DNA of 64,000 nucleotides from an uncultured Alphaproteobacteria bacterium (GTDB lineage Bacteria > Pseudomonadota > Alphaproteobacteria > RF32 > CAG-239). The stretch covers positions 39,481 to 103,480 of the forward strand of contig CALXTV010000003.1 in the NCBI GenBank assembly GCA_944391505.1. Direction: 5' to 3'. Below are positions 37,803 through 45,894 of this stretch, in pieces. Numbering within the stretch: position 1 is the stretch's first letter; the number at the start of each line of letters is the position of its first letter. Position numbers and translations under genes: made by a program. The notes beneath the pieces are model-generated. The model was not told where the DNA came from, ran no database searches, and worked only from the letters and a program-made list of their open reading frames with translations.

Positions 37803-38841
37803 ACTTCTTTTTCCGTTCAGGTTGGCTTTTGCCGCCGTATTCGGAATAATTGTGTCAACCTCAAACACCACAGGAGCAGAAATGACGGAACAAAATTGGG
37901 ATAAGGTTTTTGCCAAAAGCGAAAAAGTCGATGTCAAAAAAGTAAAATTCAAAAATCGTTACGGTATCGAATTGGCCGGCGATTTGTATATGCCGAAAGA
38001 AAAAACTGCGGGCAGACTTCCGGCCATTGCGGTCAGCGGACCGTTCGGCGCCGTAAAAGAGCAGGCTTCGGGGCTGTATGCCCAGACCATGGCCGAACGC
38101 GGTTTCATCACGCTGGCTTTTGATGCTTCTTTTACCGGAGAAAGCGGCGGACAACCGCGCAATGTTGCGTCTCCGGACATCAATACCGAAGATTTCAGCG
38201 CCGCAGTTGATTTCTTAAGCAATCAGCCCGAAGTCGATGCTGATAAAATCGGCATTATCGGCATTTGCGGTTTCGGCGGTTTTGCGCTTAACGCGGCGGC
38301 CAACGATCCGCGCATTAAGGCAACCGTAACTTCGACCATGTATGACATGAGCCGGGTTAACGCCAACGGTTATTTTGACGCCATGAGCGAAGCCGAACGT
38401 TATGAGTTAAGGAAAAAACTCAATGCCCAGCGAACCGAAGATTTCAGAAACGGAAATTATGCCGCGGCGCCCGGCCTGCCGGAAAAGCTGACCGGCGATG
38501 AACCGCAGTTTGTCAGAGATTACTATGATTATTATAAAACACCGCGCGGTTTTCATAAACGTTCAATCAATTCCAACGGAAACTGGAATATGACTTCGGC
38601 TCTGTCTTTTATGAATATGCCGATACTTTCTTACAGCAACGAAATCAGAAACGCCGTTCTGATGCTGCACGGCGAAAAGGCGCACAGCCGCTATTTCAGC
38701 GAGGACGCGTTCAAAAAGCTGAAGGGAGATAATAAGGAGCTGATGATTATCCCTGATGCAAATCATGTCGATTTGTATGACCGGCCGGATAAGATTCCGT
38801 TTGCCAAAATCGAGGATTTCTTTAAGAATAATCTGAAATAA
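37789..38841 (+). CDS. Exported alpha/beta hydrolase (dienelactone hydrolase-like)
   Basis: 350 residues. An N-terminal signal (KLLFPFRLAFAAVFGIIVST) is followed by a hydrolase fold: LPAIAVSGPFGAVKEQ, FITLAFDASFTGESGG, and a nucleophile elbow IGICGFGGFAL with Cys instead of Ser, as in some dienelactone-type enzymes. A late LMLHGEKAHSRYFSEDA and IPDANHVDLYD supply the acid and His. An internal ATG at 37882, five bases after AGGAG, begins MTEQNWDKVF and would give a leaderless form. Probably LysR-controlled. Confidence 0.82.
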   Translation: MKKSKLLFPFRLAFAAVFGIIVSTSNTTGAEMTEQNWDKVFAKSEKVDVKKVKFKNRYGIELAGDLYMPKEKTAGRLPAIAVSGPFGAVKEQASGLYAQTMAERGFITLAFDASFTGESGGQPRNVASPDINTEDFSAAVDFLSNQPEVDADKIGIIGICGFGGFALNAAANDPRIKATVTSTMYDMSRVNANGYFDAMSEAERYELRKKLNAQRTEDFRNGNYAAAPGLPEKLTGDEPQFVRDYYDYYKTPRGFHKRSINSNGNWNMTSALSFMNMPILSYSNEIRNAVLMLHGEKAHSRYFSEDAFKKLKGDNKELMIIPDANHVDLYDRPDKIPFAKIEDFFKNNLK

Positions 38842-38854
38842 TCCTTAAAACGGA

Positions 38855-38886
38855 GCCTCCTTTGTTTTTTTGAAAGGAGGCTTTTT
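38855..38886 (+). terminator. Intrinsic terminator after the hydrolase
   Basis: GCCTCCTTT (38855-38863) pairs perfectly with AAAGGAGGC (38873-38881) and is followed by T5. It separates the hydrolase operon from the MerR-type promoter at 38911. Confidence 0.9.
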
Positions 38887-38910
38887 GTATGCAAAAAGAA
38901 TAAAAAAAAC

Positions 38911-38941
38911 TTGACTTAGAGTATACTCTAAAAATTATTCT
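38911..38941 (+). promoter_or_regulatory. MerR-type elongated promoter (site 3, strongest)
   Basis: TTGACT, 19-bp spacer, TATTCT. The spacer region includes TTAGAGTATACTCTAA, a perfect 16-base palindrome. It lies 31 bases before the DUF362 gene. Confidence 0.78.
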
Positions 38942-38972
38942 GAATAAAATTTTGTTAAGAAAGGAGACAATC

Positions 38973-39929
38973 ATGAAGCGCAGAGATTTTTGCAAATTAT
39001 CGCTGAGCGCCGCGGTCGCGGGATTTTTTGGAAAGACGCTCGGCATAAAAGCGGCGGGTGCCGTCCCGGCAGAAAAGACGGAAAAAGCTAAGGTCTATTT
39101 TATCCGCGAAATTACCCCGGAAAATCTGGTCAAACTTTATAACAAAGTCAATCAGAACATTAAGGGTAAAACGGCCATAAAGCTGCACACCGGCGAACCT
39201 CACGGTCCGAACCTGCTGCCGCGCGAATTGGCTAAAGCTCTGCAGGCGCAGATTCCGAACAGTACGATTGTCGAGTGCAATGTTTTGTATCCGAGCCCGC
39301 GTCAGAACACGGAAGGACACCTGGAAACGCTGAAAACCAATGGCTGGACTTTCTGCCCGGTAGATATTATGGATGCCGAGGGCGATGTCAATCTGCCGAT
39401 AAAAGGCGGCAAACGTCTGAAAGAAGTGGCAGTCGGAAAACATATTGAAAACTATGATTCCATGGTCGTTTATACACATTTCAAAGGTCATGCCATGGGC
39501 GGCTTCGGCGGCTCGCTGAAAAATATCGCCATCGGCTGCGCTTCCGGAAAAGTCGGCAAGGCTCAGCTGCACGGCGCCGGCTGGCCGACCGGCAAAGAAT
39601 TTCTGGAGCGTATGGTCGAAGGCGGAAAGGCCGTCAGCGACCATTTCGGAAAACAGATAACTTATCTCAACGTTCTGAAAAACATTTCGGTCGATTGCGA
39701 CTGCGATGCTCATGGTGCCAAACCCACTTGCCCGGACCTCGGAATCCTTGCTTCGACAGACATTCTGGCCATAGACCAGGCATCGATAGACATGGTTTAT
39801 GCCTTGCCTGAAAAGGACAAGCACGATATTGTCGAACGTATTGAATCCAGGGAAGGGCTCCATCAGCTTGATTATATGGAAGAGCTGAAAATGGGAAACC
39901 GGAACTACGATTTGATAGAGATTGTTTAA
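38973..39929 (+). CDS. Tat-exported DUF362 protein
   Basis: 318 residues. Twin-arginine leader MKRRDFCKLSLSAAVAGFFG. The body matches the DUF362 family: VYFIREITPENLVKLYNKV, TAIKLHTGEPHGPNLLPREL, VVYTHFKGHAMGGFGGSLKN and a late Cys set DCDCDAHGAKPTCPDLG. The family usually accompanies ferredoxin domains; this copy lacks a CxxCxxCxxxCP ferredoxin motif. RBS AAGGAG. ATG 38973 is preferred over 38952, which would spoil the leader. It is followed by a metallophosphoesterase. The biochemical role is unknown. Confidence 0.87.
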   Translation: MKRRDFCKLSLSAAVAGFFGKTLGIKAAGAVPAEKTEKAKVYFIREITPENLVKLYNKVNQNIKGKTAIKLHTGEPHGPNLLPRELAKALQAQIPNSTIVECNVLYPSPRQNTEGHLETLKTNGWTFCPVDIMDAEGDVNLPIKGGKRLKEVAVGKHIENYDSMVVYTHFKGHAMGGFGGSLKNIAIGCASGKVGKAQLHGAGWPTGKEFLERMVEGGKAVSDHFGKQITYLNVLKNISVDCDCDAHGAKPTCPDLGILASTDILAIDQASIDMVYALPEKDKHDIVERIESREGLHQLDYMEELKMGNRNYDLIEIV

Positions 39930-39959
39930 TTTGATTAATGGCAGACGGATAAGCGAAAG

Positions 39960-41078
39960 ATGTTGATGTGGTATATTATTTTAGCGGTTGTTGTACTTTC
40001 GACCGGCGCCGGATTGGCCTATCTCGGTACGAGGCTGAGCGCGCTCGGTTTTATCGAAAAACTCTCCGGCGGCAATCAGATGTATGCAAGATTTTGGGGT
40101 TTTGCGCTGACGTTCTTTGTTTTTACGCTGCTCAGCCTGTGGCTTAATCTGATGAACGCGGTTATCTGCCTGCTGCATTTTGTGGTTATCTGGTTGTTTT
40201 GCGATGCGCTGTCCGCCGTTTTTCGCCGGCTGTTCAAAAGCTCCGGAAAAAGCCGGTGGACGGCGCCGGTCGCCATAATTCTGAGCCTTGCGGCTTTGGC
40301 GTCCGGCTGGTATCTCAATCATCATGTCTGGATGACGTCATATATTGTCGAAACCGAAAAAAATGTCAAAGATATGCGGTTGGTTATGTTTGCCGATTCA
40401 CATATAGGAACGACTTTTGACGCCGCTGGTTTTGCCGGACATTTGCAGACCATGATGAACTACAAACCCGATGCCGTGCTGATTGCCGGCGATTTTGTCG
40501 ATGACGGAACAACCCGTGAAGAAATGATTGCCGCCTGCAAGGCTTTGGGTAACCTCAAAACGACATACGGCGTTTATTTTGCTTTCGGAAACCACGACAA
40601 AGGTTATCATAACCCGAAAATCAGAGGCTTTACCGGCGACGATTTGCTTGCCGAATTAAAGAAGAACAATGTCAAAGTCTTGCAGGATGAAACCGCCCTG
40701 ATAGACAATATGTTTTATATTGTCGGCCGCCGGGATTTGTCCGAATATCAGCGCGGCGGCTCTCGTCAGAATATGCAGAAACTGACCGGAAAGCTTGATA
40801 AAGAGAAATATGCCGTCATTCTGGATCATCAGCCCAATGATTATAAAAATCAGGCAGAGGCAAAAGTCGATTTGGTGCTTTCCGGGCATACGCACGGCGG
40901 TCAGTTGTTCCCGCTGAACAAAGTCGGCGAGTGGATAGGTGCCAATGACCGGACGTATGGCTATGAGCGTCGCGGCTCAACGGATTTTATTGTCACGTCC
41001 GGGCTTTCCGACTGGGCCATAAAGTTCAAAACCGGTACAAAATCCGAATTTGTCGTTATTGATATCAAAAAAAAATAA
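39960..41078 (+). CDS. Membrane-anchored metallophosphoesterase (YkuE-like), paralogue
   Basis: 372 residues: about four membrane helices to residue 125, then a phosphoesterase domain with MFADSHIGTT, LIAGDFVDDG, FGNHDKGYH, LDHQPNDY and SGHTHGGQLFPL, giving the full binuclear metal set. Same architecture as the protein at 17815, but with clearly different sequence. It sits 30 bases after the DUF362 gene and is probably transcribed from the same MerR-type promoter. Likely substrates are lipid or nucleotide phosphate esters at the membrane. Confidence 0.85.
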   Translation: MLMWYIILAVVVLSTGAGLAYLGTRLSALGFIEKLSGGNQMYARFWGFALTFFVFTLLSLWLNLMNAVICLLHFVVIWLFCDALSAVFRRLFKSSGKSRWTAPVAIILSLAALASGWYLNHHVWMTSYIVETEKNVKDMRLVMFADSHIGTTFDAAGFAGHLQTMMNYKPDAVLIAGDFVDDGTTREEMIAACKALGNLKTTYGVYFAFGNHDKGYHNPKIRGFTGDDLLAELKKNNVKVLQDETALIDNMFYIVGRRDLSEYQRGGSRQNMQKLTGKLDKEKYAVILDHQPNDYKNQAEAKVDLVLSGHTHGGQLFPLNKVGEWIGANDRTYGYERRGSTDFIVTSGLSDWAIKFKTGTKSEFVVIDIKKK

Positions 41079-41168
41079 ATGTGCCTTTGGGAAAAAACGT
41101 ATTAATAGAAATTTAAAAATAGGCAGGTAAACTTCAAAACAAAATACAGTTTTGATTGGAGACAATAA

Positions 41169-42470
41169 ATGAATTTTGCCGACATCGCCGCCTTTGCCTG
41201 GGGAACGCCCAATGCCGGGGAACAAAACCAGATTTTGGGCGCCTTAAAAGCCGTTTCGGACATTACCGGACAAAATACGGATATTAATAAAGCTGTGGTC
41301 TTGCCGGCCGGCGTCGAAAGTCTTGCCGGTATGAAAAAAGAACTTTCCTTTACAATGTATCCGAATTACGATGCTTTTCGGCGCGATGTTTTTTCGATGC
41401 TGGATTGCTATTTTGAAAAAAAAGAAATTGTTCCGCGGATTTTTGTTACGGCGTATATTCAGGCGCAAAACCAGAAGGCGGGAACCAATGTCGACATGCT
41501 CTGCCGTGCCGTGAAAGAATACTATTCCGAACGCGGGCTCGGAACAGTGGTGACGACGGTTTTGACCAGCCGTTTTCATAAATACAAGTATGTCGATTTG
41601 ATTAATATTCCCAAGCATTTATTGACGTTTCATACTCGTATCCGCCTTCTGCAGGACAAGCAGTTGCGCCATCGTTCGCTGATTACGACCGGAACCATCA
41701 ACAATTTCAGCCGCGAAAACGTAAATCGTAAAAAGCAGGATTTGCTGGAAAAAATGAAGACGCTGCGCGATGATGACTTTTTGCAAAAGGCTGTTGCCAA
41801 ATTGGAATATTTTAAAAACTGCGGTAAGAAGATTGTTTTTTGTTTGGGGGGCAGGGTTGCCGGTCCGGAGATCGATTTCAATCTGAACTACGTCAAAAAA
41901 CTGTATTCCGAAGCAGAAAGCCTGGCTGCTGCAGGTTACGGCATTGTATTTGTCAACGGCACGCGCACGCCGAACGATATTACGGAATATCTTTATGAAA
42001 AAACGTCCGGAAACGAACGGATATTTTTCCAGAACTGCAAAAAGGTTGCCGAAAGCGATGAAGACCGTAAACCGGAAATGTGGCGTATCTATTCCGGAAA
42101 ATATGAAGATGATTTCCGCCGTCTTCAAAAGCTGGGCAATATCTATCCGGGAATACTGGGTTTTAAAAATACTCTGGTGGTGCATACGACGGATTCTTAC
42201 GCCAGTTGCGAAACGGCCAGTGCGGCAATACCGACAGCCGTCAGCAGCAAGGGATTGCACATTGACGAGGAACTGCGCTACGACTGTTTTAACCTTTACC
42301 GCCTGATGTGCCCCAAATATGCCATCGATTGGGACGAGTTTCTGCACCTGGCGCGGCATATGAAAGTCGAACCCAAAGACTTACATCCGCAAATATTGTC
42401 TAATCCGTTGCGGGTGTTTGCCGAATTTGTTCTCAACAGGGCAGGCGGGTTGCTTGAATCTAATCAATAA
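41169..42470 (+). CDS. ELM1/DUF1022-like protein, putative glycosyltransferase fold
   Basis: 433 residues, soluble. The pattern resembles ELM1-type proteins: a central IVFCLGGRVAGPEIDFNLNY, then AGYGIVFVNGTRTPNDITEY, and a C-terminal NTLVVHTTDSYASCETASAA followed by IPTAV, which looks like the nucleotide-sugar-binding half of GT-B enzymes. ELM1-like genes are common in alphaproteobacteria. RBS GGAG. It stands 90 bp after the phosphoesterase and its 3' end overlaps the convergent next gene by 11 bp. Family call is moderate; function unproven. Confidence 0.55.
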   Translation: MNFADIAAFAWGTPNAGEQNQILGALKAVSDITGQNTDINKAVVLPAGVESLAGMKKELSFTMYPNYDAFRRDVFSMLDCYFEKKEIVPRIFVTAYIQAQNQKAGTNVDMLCRAVKEYYSERGLGTVVTTVLTSRFHKYKYVDLINIPKHLLTFHTRIRLLQDKQLRHRSLITTGTINNFSRENVNRKKQDLLEKMKTLRDDDFLQKAVAKLEYFKNCGKKIVFCLGGRVAGPEIDFNLNYVKKLYSEAESLAAAGYGIVFVNGTRTPNDITEYLYEKTSGNERIFFQNCKKVAESDEDRKPEMWRIYSGKYEDDFRRLQKLGNIYPGILGFKNTLVVHTTDSYASCETASAAIPTAVSSKGLHIDEELRYDCFNLYRLMCPKYAIDWDEFLHLARHMKVEPKDLHPQILSNPLRVFAEFVLNRAGGLLESNQ

Positions 42471-43110
42471 GCGGCATAACATCGTTAATTATTTTTTCAA
42501 TGATAACGTCGGCGTCAAGAGGCATATCATAATTTGAACAGTCTATTTCCGCTTCAAGGGAAATATCGGTTTGCGTCAGGGCAAAGGCTTTCATGATTCC
42601 GACGGCGGCCAGTGCTTCTGAAAAATTTTCCGCCGGCAGCTTTTTAACGGGAGCCTGCCGTTTGAGCGAAACAAAAAGCTTGTCGTTTTGATAATCCTGC
42701 TTTATGGTTAAGCCAAGATACCCCAAACTGGCAATATCCTTGAGCGCCGTCTTCGGCTTTTCGCTCGCTAATCTCATAATGTATTTGACGGCGACGGTTA
42801 AGGCCACATAAGGCTTGTAAGCTTCTGTCTTTTTGGCCAGGTCTTTTACCTTAAAAACGACAAATTCAAGATTGTTTCCCGTCTTGCATGATTCGACAAA
42901 CAGTGCCAAAGCCAGTTTGTTGATTGAAAATGCTGTATCGTCTTCGGTAATAATAACGGCGGCTTCCGAAACATGTGTGGCGATGATTTTCCGCGCTTCT
43001 TCCCGATAAGCGGAAAAAGAAGCCGAAAGAAGATGTCCCGGAACAACGGTTTGATATGAACGGTTGAGAAATTTGTCGTCGTCGTTTCCGTCTAATACGG
43101 TTTCAATCAT
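42460..43110 (-). CDS. Protein of unknown function (216 aa)
   Basis: Soluble, alternating charged and hydrophobic segments (AVIITEDDTAFSINKLALAL; KPYVALTVAVKYIMRLASEK), no signal peptide and no recognised motif. ATG 43110 has GAAGG seven bases upstream and is preferred over ATG 43158. The Lys- and Glu-rich character and the small two-part layout give no function. Its 3' end overlaps the ELM1-like gene by 11 bp, tail to tail. Confidence 0.65.
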   Translation of the reverse strand: MIETVLDGNDDDKFLNRSYQTVVPGHLLSASFSAYREEARKIIATHVSEAAVIITEDDTAFSINKLALALFVESCKTGNNLEFVVFKVKDLAKKTEAYKPYVALTVAVKYIMRLASEKPKTALKDIASLGYLGLTIKQDYQNDKLFVSLKRQAPVKKLPAENFSEALAAVGIMKAFALTQTDISLEAEIDCSNYDMPLDADVIIEKIINDVMPLID

Positions 43111-43243
43111 AACTTTTCCTTCTTTTATGTCCTGCGGGCAATGAGATTGCCGCTTCATTTACAACATTATAAATTTATTATATTAAATAACTTATTAAAA
43201 AAATCGTTTTTATTTTCATCAAATTCGGATAAAACGCATAAAA

Positions 43244-43275
43244 AAAGCTCCGCAGAAATCATCTGCAGGAGCTTT
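43244..43275 (-). terminator. Intrinsic terminator
   Basis: AAAGCTCC/GGAGCTTT arms plus an inner GCAGA/TCTGC stem with one bulged A, followed on the minus strand by a T-run. It ends the gene at 43290-44156. Confidence 0.85.
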
Positions 43276-43289
43276 GGTAATTTTAACGA

Positions 43290-44156
43290 TTAGTACTCAT
43301 CATGAGCGGTGCGGACATATGAACCGTCCTGGAATTGATAGACCTCTTCAATGTGCGTATCCGAATCATAGTAACTCATTCTGAAAGTGTAACTGTAATA
43401 AACACTTCCGTCCGGAGTAATGCGATAATACTGATCATCATCAACACGGACAATACATTGTACGGTCTCGTTTCCGGGATAATAACAGAAAGTAGATTTG
43501 CCCTCTCTGGTAACCAGGATATCGCCGTTGGGGGTCGAAACGGTTTCTTCCAGCGCTCCCAGAGCCCGATACGTTCCGTCCGTGCCAAAAACGAAGAGAA
43601 CCCCTTTAAGCATAAACAACAGATAGGAATTTGTCTGTCGGATAAGTTTCCATGGTTGCCGGGTAAATTGTTCGTCCCGCAAAACGTAACCGTGACCGTT
43701 CCAAAGCAGTGTGCCGCAACAGAACAGGGCTTCAGCGTCGGAAAGAAGAACTTCCTCACCATTGAACAAATAAACCTTATATTTGTCATCTTTGGTGTTT
43801 ACGACAAAGGCTTTGTCTTTGAGGTTGTCAATATCCTTTGCAAAAAGCGGAGCATATTGCGGAATGTTCGGAAGTCTCAAAATTCCGGGCGTCTCTGCTT
43901 CAACATACAAACACTCGCCGCTAACCATTTCAAATTGCTTTTCGGCATAGGGATTAGCGGAACCGAAAGAAAGAAATTCGGCTTTTTCGGCCAACAGGAC
44001 ATACTCTTCATTTTTTTTCAGATAAAGATCATTGCCGATGGAAAAAATGATGCCTTGCCACAAGTCCGTAATCTTTTCGGCTTTTCCCATACTTTGTACA
44101 TGCGTGCCGTCAAATAAGAAAGCGTTGAGGTCCGCATCTAAAATAATTTTTTTCAT
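43290..44156 (-). CDS. Protein of unknown function with WG-repeat-like beta segments
   Basis: 288 residues, no signal. Short beta-rich units recur: LNAFLFDGTHVQSMGKAEKI, LYLKKNEEYVLLAEKAEFLS, YKVYLFNGEEVLLSDAEALF, LFVFGTDGTYRALGALEETV. Each reads like strand-turn-strand, suggesting a propeller or repeat fold; this is inference. The C terminus is Tyr- and Asp-rich. Last gene before the composition changes to AT-rich at about 44.2 kb. From 44157 to 44376 I see no gene. Confidence 0.65.
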   Translation of the reverse strand: MKKIILDADLNAFLFDGTHVQSMGKAEKITDLWQGIIFSIGNDLYLKKNEEYVLLAEKAEFLSFGSANPYAEKQFEMVSGECLYVEAETPGILRLPNIPQYAPLFAKDIDNLKDKAFVVNTKDDKYKVYLFNGEEVLLSDAEALFCCGTLLWNGHGYVLRDEQFTRQPWKLIRQTNSYLLFMLKGVLFVFGTDGTYRALGALEETVSTPNGDILVTREGKSTFCYYPGNETVQCIVRVDDDQYYRITPDGSVYYSYTFRMSYYDSDTHIEEVYQFQDGSYVRTAHDEY

Positions 44157-44376
44157 ACAAATAGGTTTTTATGAATTAATAATAAATTTTGCTGATTAAT
44201 TATTAGCATATAAAAACTTATTTTCAAGAAAAATTTGCAATTCTGTAAAATTTTGTCCAATATGCGGCCGGTATTTATTGTTTTTCTTATTTGAGACAAT
44301 CTAAAGTAATGGCAAATGTAAAAAGTCTCTTGATTTTTACAATAAAAAACGGAGAATAACATCATTGATATATCAA

Positions 44377-44622
44377 TAACGAGAGAGGTTGGAATGAACT
44401 ATTATACGGAACGGCCAATTAACGGCCATCCCCATGGACTGCCTCCGTCGAACATTGTTTTAGGTGTTTCGTTTGTTTCGGCTGCCTTTCAGATTTCAAA
44501 TTATGTTTTCAAACATCATCAAACCTTTGTCCGTTCGTCCGGCAAAGGTTTTGTTGTATAGAGTTTCAAAATAATAAGGAAAATCTAATGATGAATAAAA
44601 ATAAACAAATGGAAAACAGAAA
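44377..44622 (+). repeat. 246-bp direct repeat, left copy
   Basis: Nearly identical to 57331-57576, with only a handful of substitutions and no gaps seen. It covers an RBS, a 55-codon ORF and the first about 12 codons of the next gene (to AACAGAAA), after which the two loci diverge at once. Confidence 0.93.
44394..44561 (+). CDS. 55-residue protein, copy 1
   Basis: MNYYTERPINGHPHGLPPSN then IVLGVSFVSAAFQISNYVFK: a polar Pro/His-rich start, one weak hydrophobic stretch (IVLGVSFVSAAFQI) and a basic end. GAGG lies five bases before the ATG. The other copy (57348) differs at two residues (Y3C, H12Y) plus at least one silent change. Each copy precedes a small membrane-protein gene, which suggests a shared leader gene of a toxin-immunity cassette. 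Function unknown. Confidence 0.55.
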   Translation: MNYYTERPINGHPHGLPPSNIVLGVSFVSAAFQISNYVFKHHQTFVRSSGKGFVV

Positions 44623-45424
44623 GATCACTGCTATATTTTCATTTGTTGGATTTTGTATATTAAGTTTTATTGCTTACCAATTTAACATTGCCCTGTTTCT
44701 TTTGTTTTTTCTAGCCCCAATACTAATAGATAAGCGATATCATTATTTTTCTAAAGAAACTTATAGCTTAATTTTGATTTTTTGCTGGTTTATTTTAAAT
44801 ACCTTTTTATTAAGTAAGCAAACCAACATTTCAATCAGCACCCCCTTTTTTTTATCTAATATATTAAATATACTAATAATTGCATTTGTTAATGTGGTGT
44901 ATTATTTTTGTTTTTTTGCTAATATAATAAAAGTAGATGATAAATTGGTTTCTGTAAAAACTATTTGGGGAATAGTTTTTTTATGTTTATTTGAAACAGT
45001 TTGTTTGTGGGAAAATAAGTTTTCAAATTATTTATTCGTATTCATTGTTATTGGTGTAGTGGCCACACTTTTATATATTTATTTCCTAATGAAAATTTTT
45101 TCAAAAGAAGAATGTATCTATATTAATTTACTCATATCAATTTCTCCGGTTATCACAATATTATCGGCTTGGATTTCTATTTTTTTGATATTACAGACAT
45201 TTGATGTGCAAAAAGATTTTAGGCCCCTTTTTTTATACGGATTTTATTATTTAATTTTTTTTCAAATAACATCAATAAGTACCATAATTTTTTATTTGAT
45301 TCCGGCTAATAAATTCAATAACTCTAACAAATTCATAAAAATGATTTCTTTAATTATTTTGCTAGTTTTAATCAGCATAGGAGTATTTATACAAACAAAA
45401 TATGGGCGTTTTTTTTATTTTTAA
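44588..45424 (+). CDS. Multi-span membrane protein, candidate orphan immunity protein
   Basis: 278 residues, about eight hydrophobic helices (FSFVGFCILSFIAYQFNIAL; ALFLLFFLAPILI; NILNILIIAFVNVVYYFCFF), Phe-, Ile- and Asn-rich with very AT-rich codons. No family recognised. The first 12 codons lie in the 246-bp repeat and are shared with a short overlapping frame at 57543. It sits between the repeated 55-aa gene and an RTX-gene fragment. Position and lack of family fit a fast-evolving immunity protein; this is inference. Confidence 0.65.
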   Translation: MMNKNKQMENRKITAIFSFVGFCILSFIAYQFNIALFLLFFLAPILIDKRYHYFSKETYSLILIFCWFILNTFLLSKQTNISISTPFFLSNILNILIIAFVNVVYYFCFFANIIKVDDKLVSVKTIWGIVFLCLFETVCLWENKFSNYLFVFIVIGVVATLLYIYFLMKIFSKEECIYINLLISISPVITILSAWISIFLILQTFDVQKDFRPLFLYGFYYLIFFQITSISTIIFYLIPANKFNNSNKFIKMISLIILLVLISIGVFIQTKYGRFFYF

Positions 45425-45441
45425 TAAGTTTATTCAATTTC

Positions 45442-45520
45442 TGTGAGGAGAAGTACAATGACAACAACATATAAATTAGTAGCATTTTCTAGAAATGTTG
45501 GGTCTGTGGGTATTAGTATA
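45442..45520 (+). repeat. 79-bp direct repeat, left copy
   Basis: Identical to 58227-58305 except one base. Contains a GAGGAG RBS and the first 21 codons of a small ORF (MTTTYKLVAFSRNVG...). Confidence 0.93.
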
Positions 45521-45679
45521 GAGCAAGCTAATGTATCAGGAATTAATCTGGATTATGAAAATTCAACAACAACAGATGAAAACGGCAACCAACATAATCA
45601 AACCGGCACATTCATCAAAACAGACGGTACAACCGGTTCGGTTCACGATGTCTGGTTTGATGCTGATATAGCAGCCTGA
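45458..45679 (+). pseudogene. RTX-gene fragment fused to a repeated leader
   Basis: 73 codons from ATG 45458 (RBS GAGGAG). The first 21 codons are the 79-bp repeat. The remainder (NVSGINLDYENSTTTDENGN, GSVHDVWFDAD) is colinear with part of the RTX protein at about residues 393-445 (GIEGIDLDYQNSNTVDANGN, GNISDIWFNTD). Everything upstream and downstream of that part is missing. This is the scar of a deleted or displaced RTX gene. It may still be translated. Confidence 0.75.
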
Positions 45680-45704
45680 TAAAATATTTTATTCACAATC
45701 TAAA

Positions 45705-45741
45705 GTATAAAAAAAAGACTTCTACATTATAGAAGCCTTTA
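45705..45741. terminator. Hairpin shared with the right-end repeat
   Basis: CTTCTA/TAGAAG stem with loop CATTA. A run of A on the left gives a T-run on the minus strand, suited to end the patatin operon. About 44 bases here are identical to the start of the repeat unit at 63886. Confidence 0.7.
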
Positions 45742-45751
45742 TTAAGTGGTG

Positions 45752-45889
45752 ATGCAGTTTCCATTCATCGCGAACTGGTCTAACTGTCCGCAAAATGTTG
45801 TACATAAACGCTTTGAGAAAGGAATTAGCTTCTGCGAATTAACCGATTTTTTACTAGAAACACTTTTCACATATCTCAAACTTGACTAA
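45752..45889 (+). other. 45-codon open frame, possible transposase or gene fragment
   Basis: MQFPFIANWSNCPQNVVHKR then FEKGISFCELTDFLLETLFT. The NVVHKRFEK segment loosely recalls the start of IS5-type transposases, but no inverted repeats or further domains follow. Tentative. Nothing else was seen in 45680-45894. Confidence 0.25.
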
Positions 45890-45894
45890 AAAAA

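Noticed and set aside
45752..45889. Insertion sequence at 45.7 kb
   Set aside because: Only a 45-codon frame with loose resemblance to a transposase start; no terminal inverted repeats or target duplication visible.
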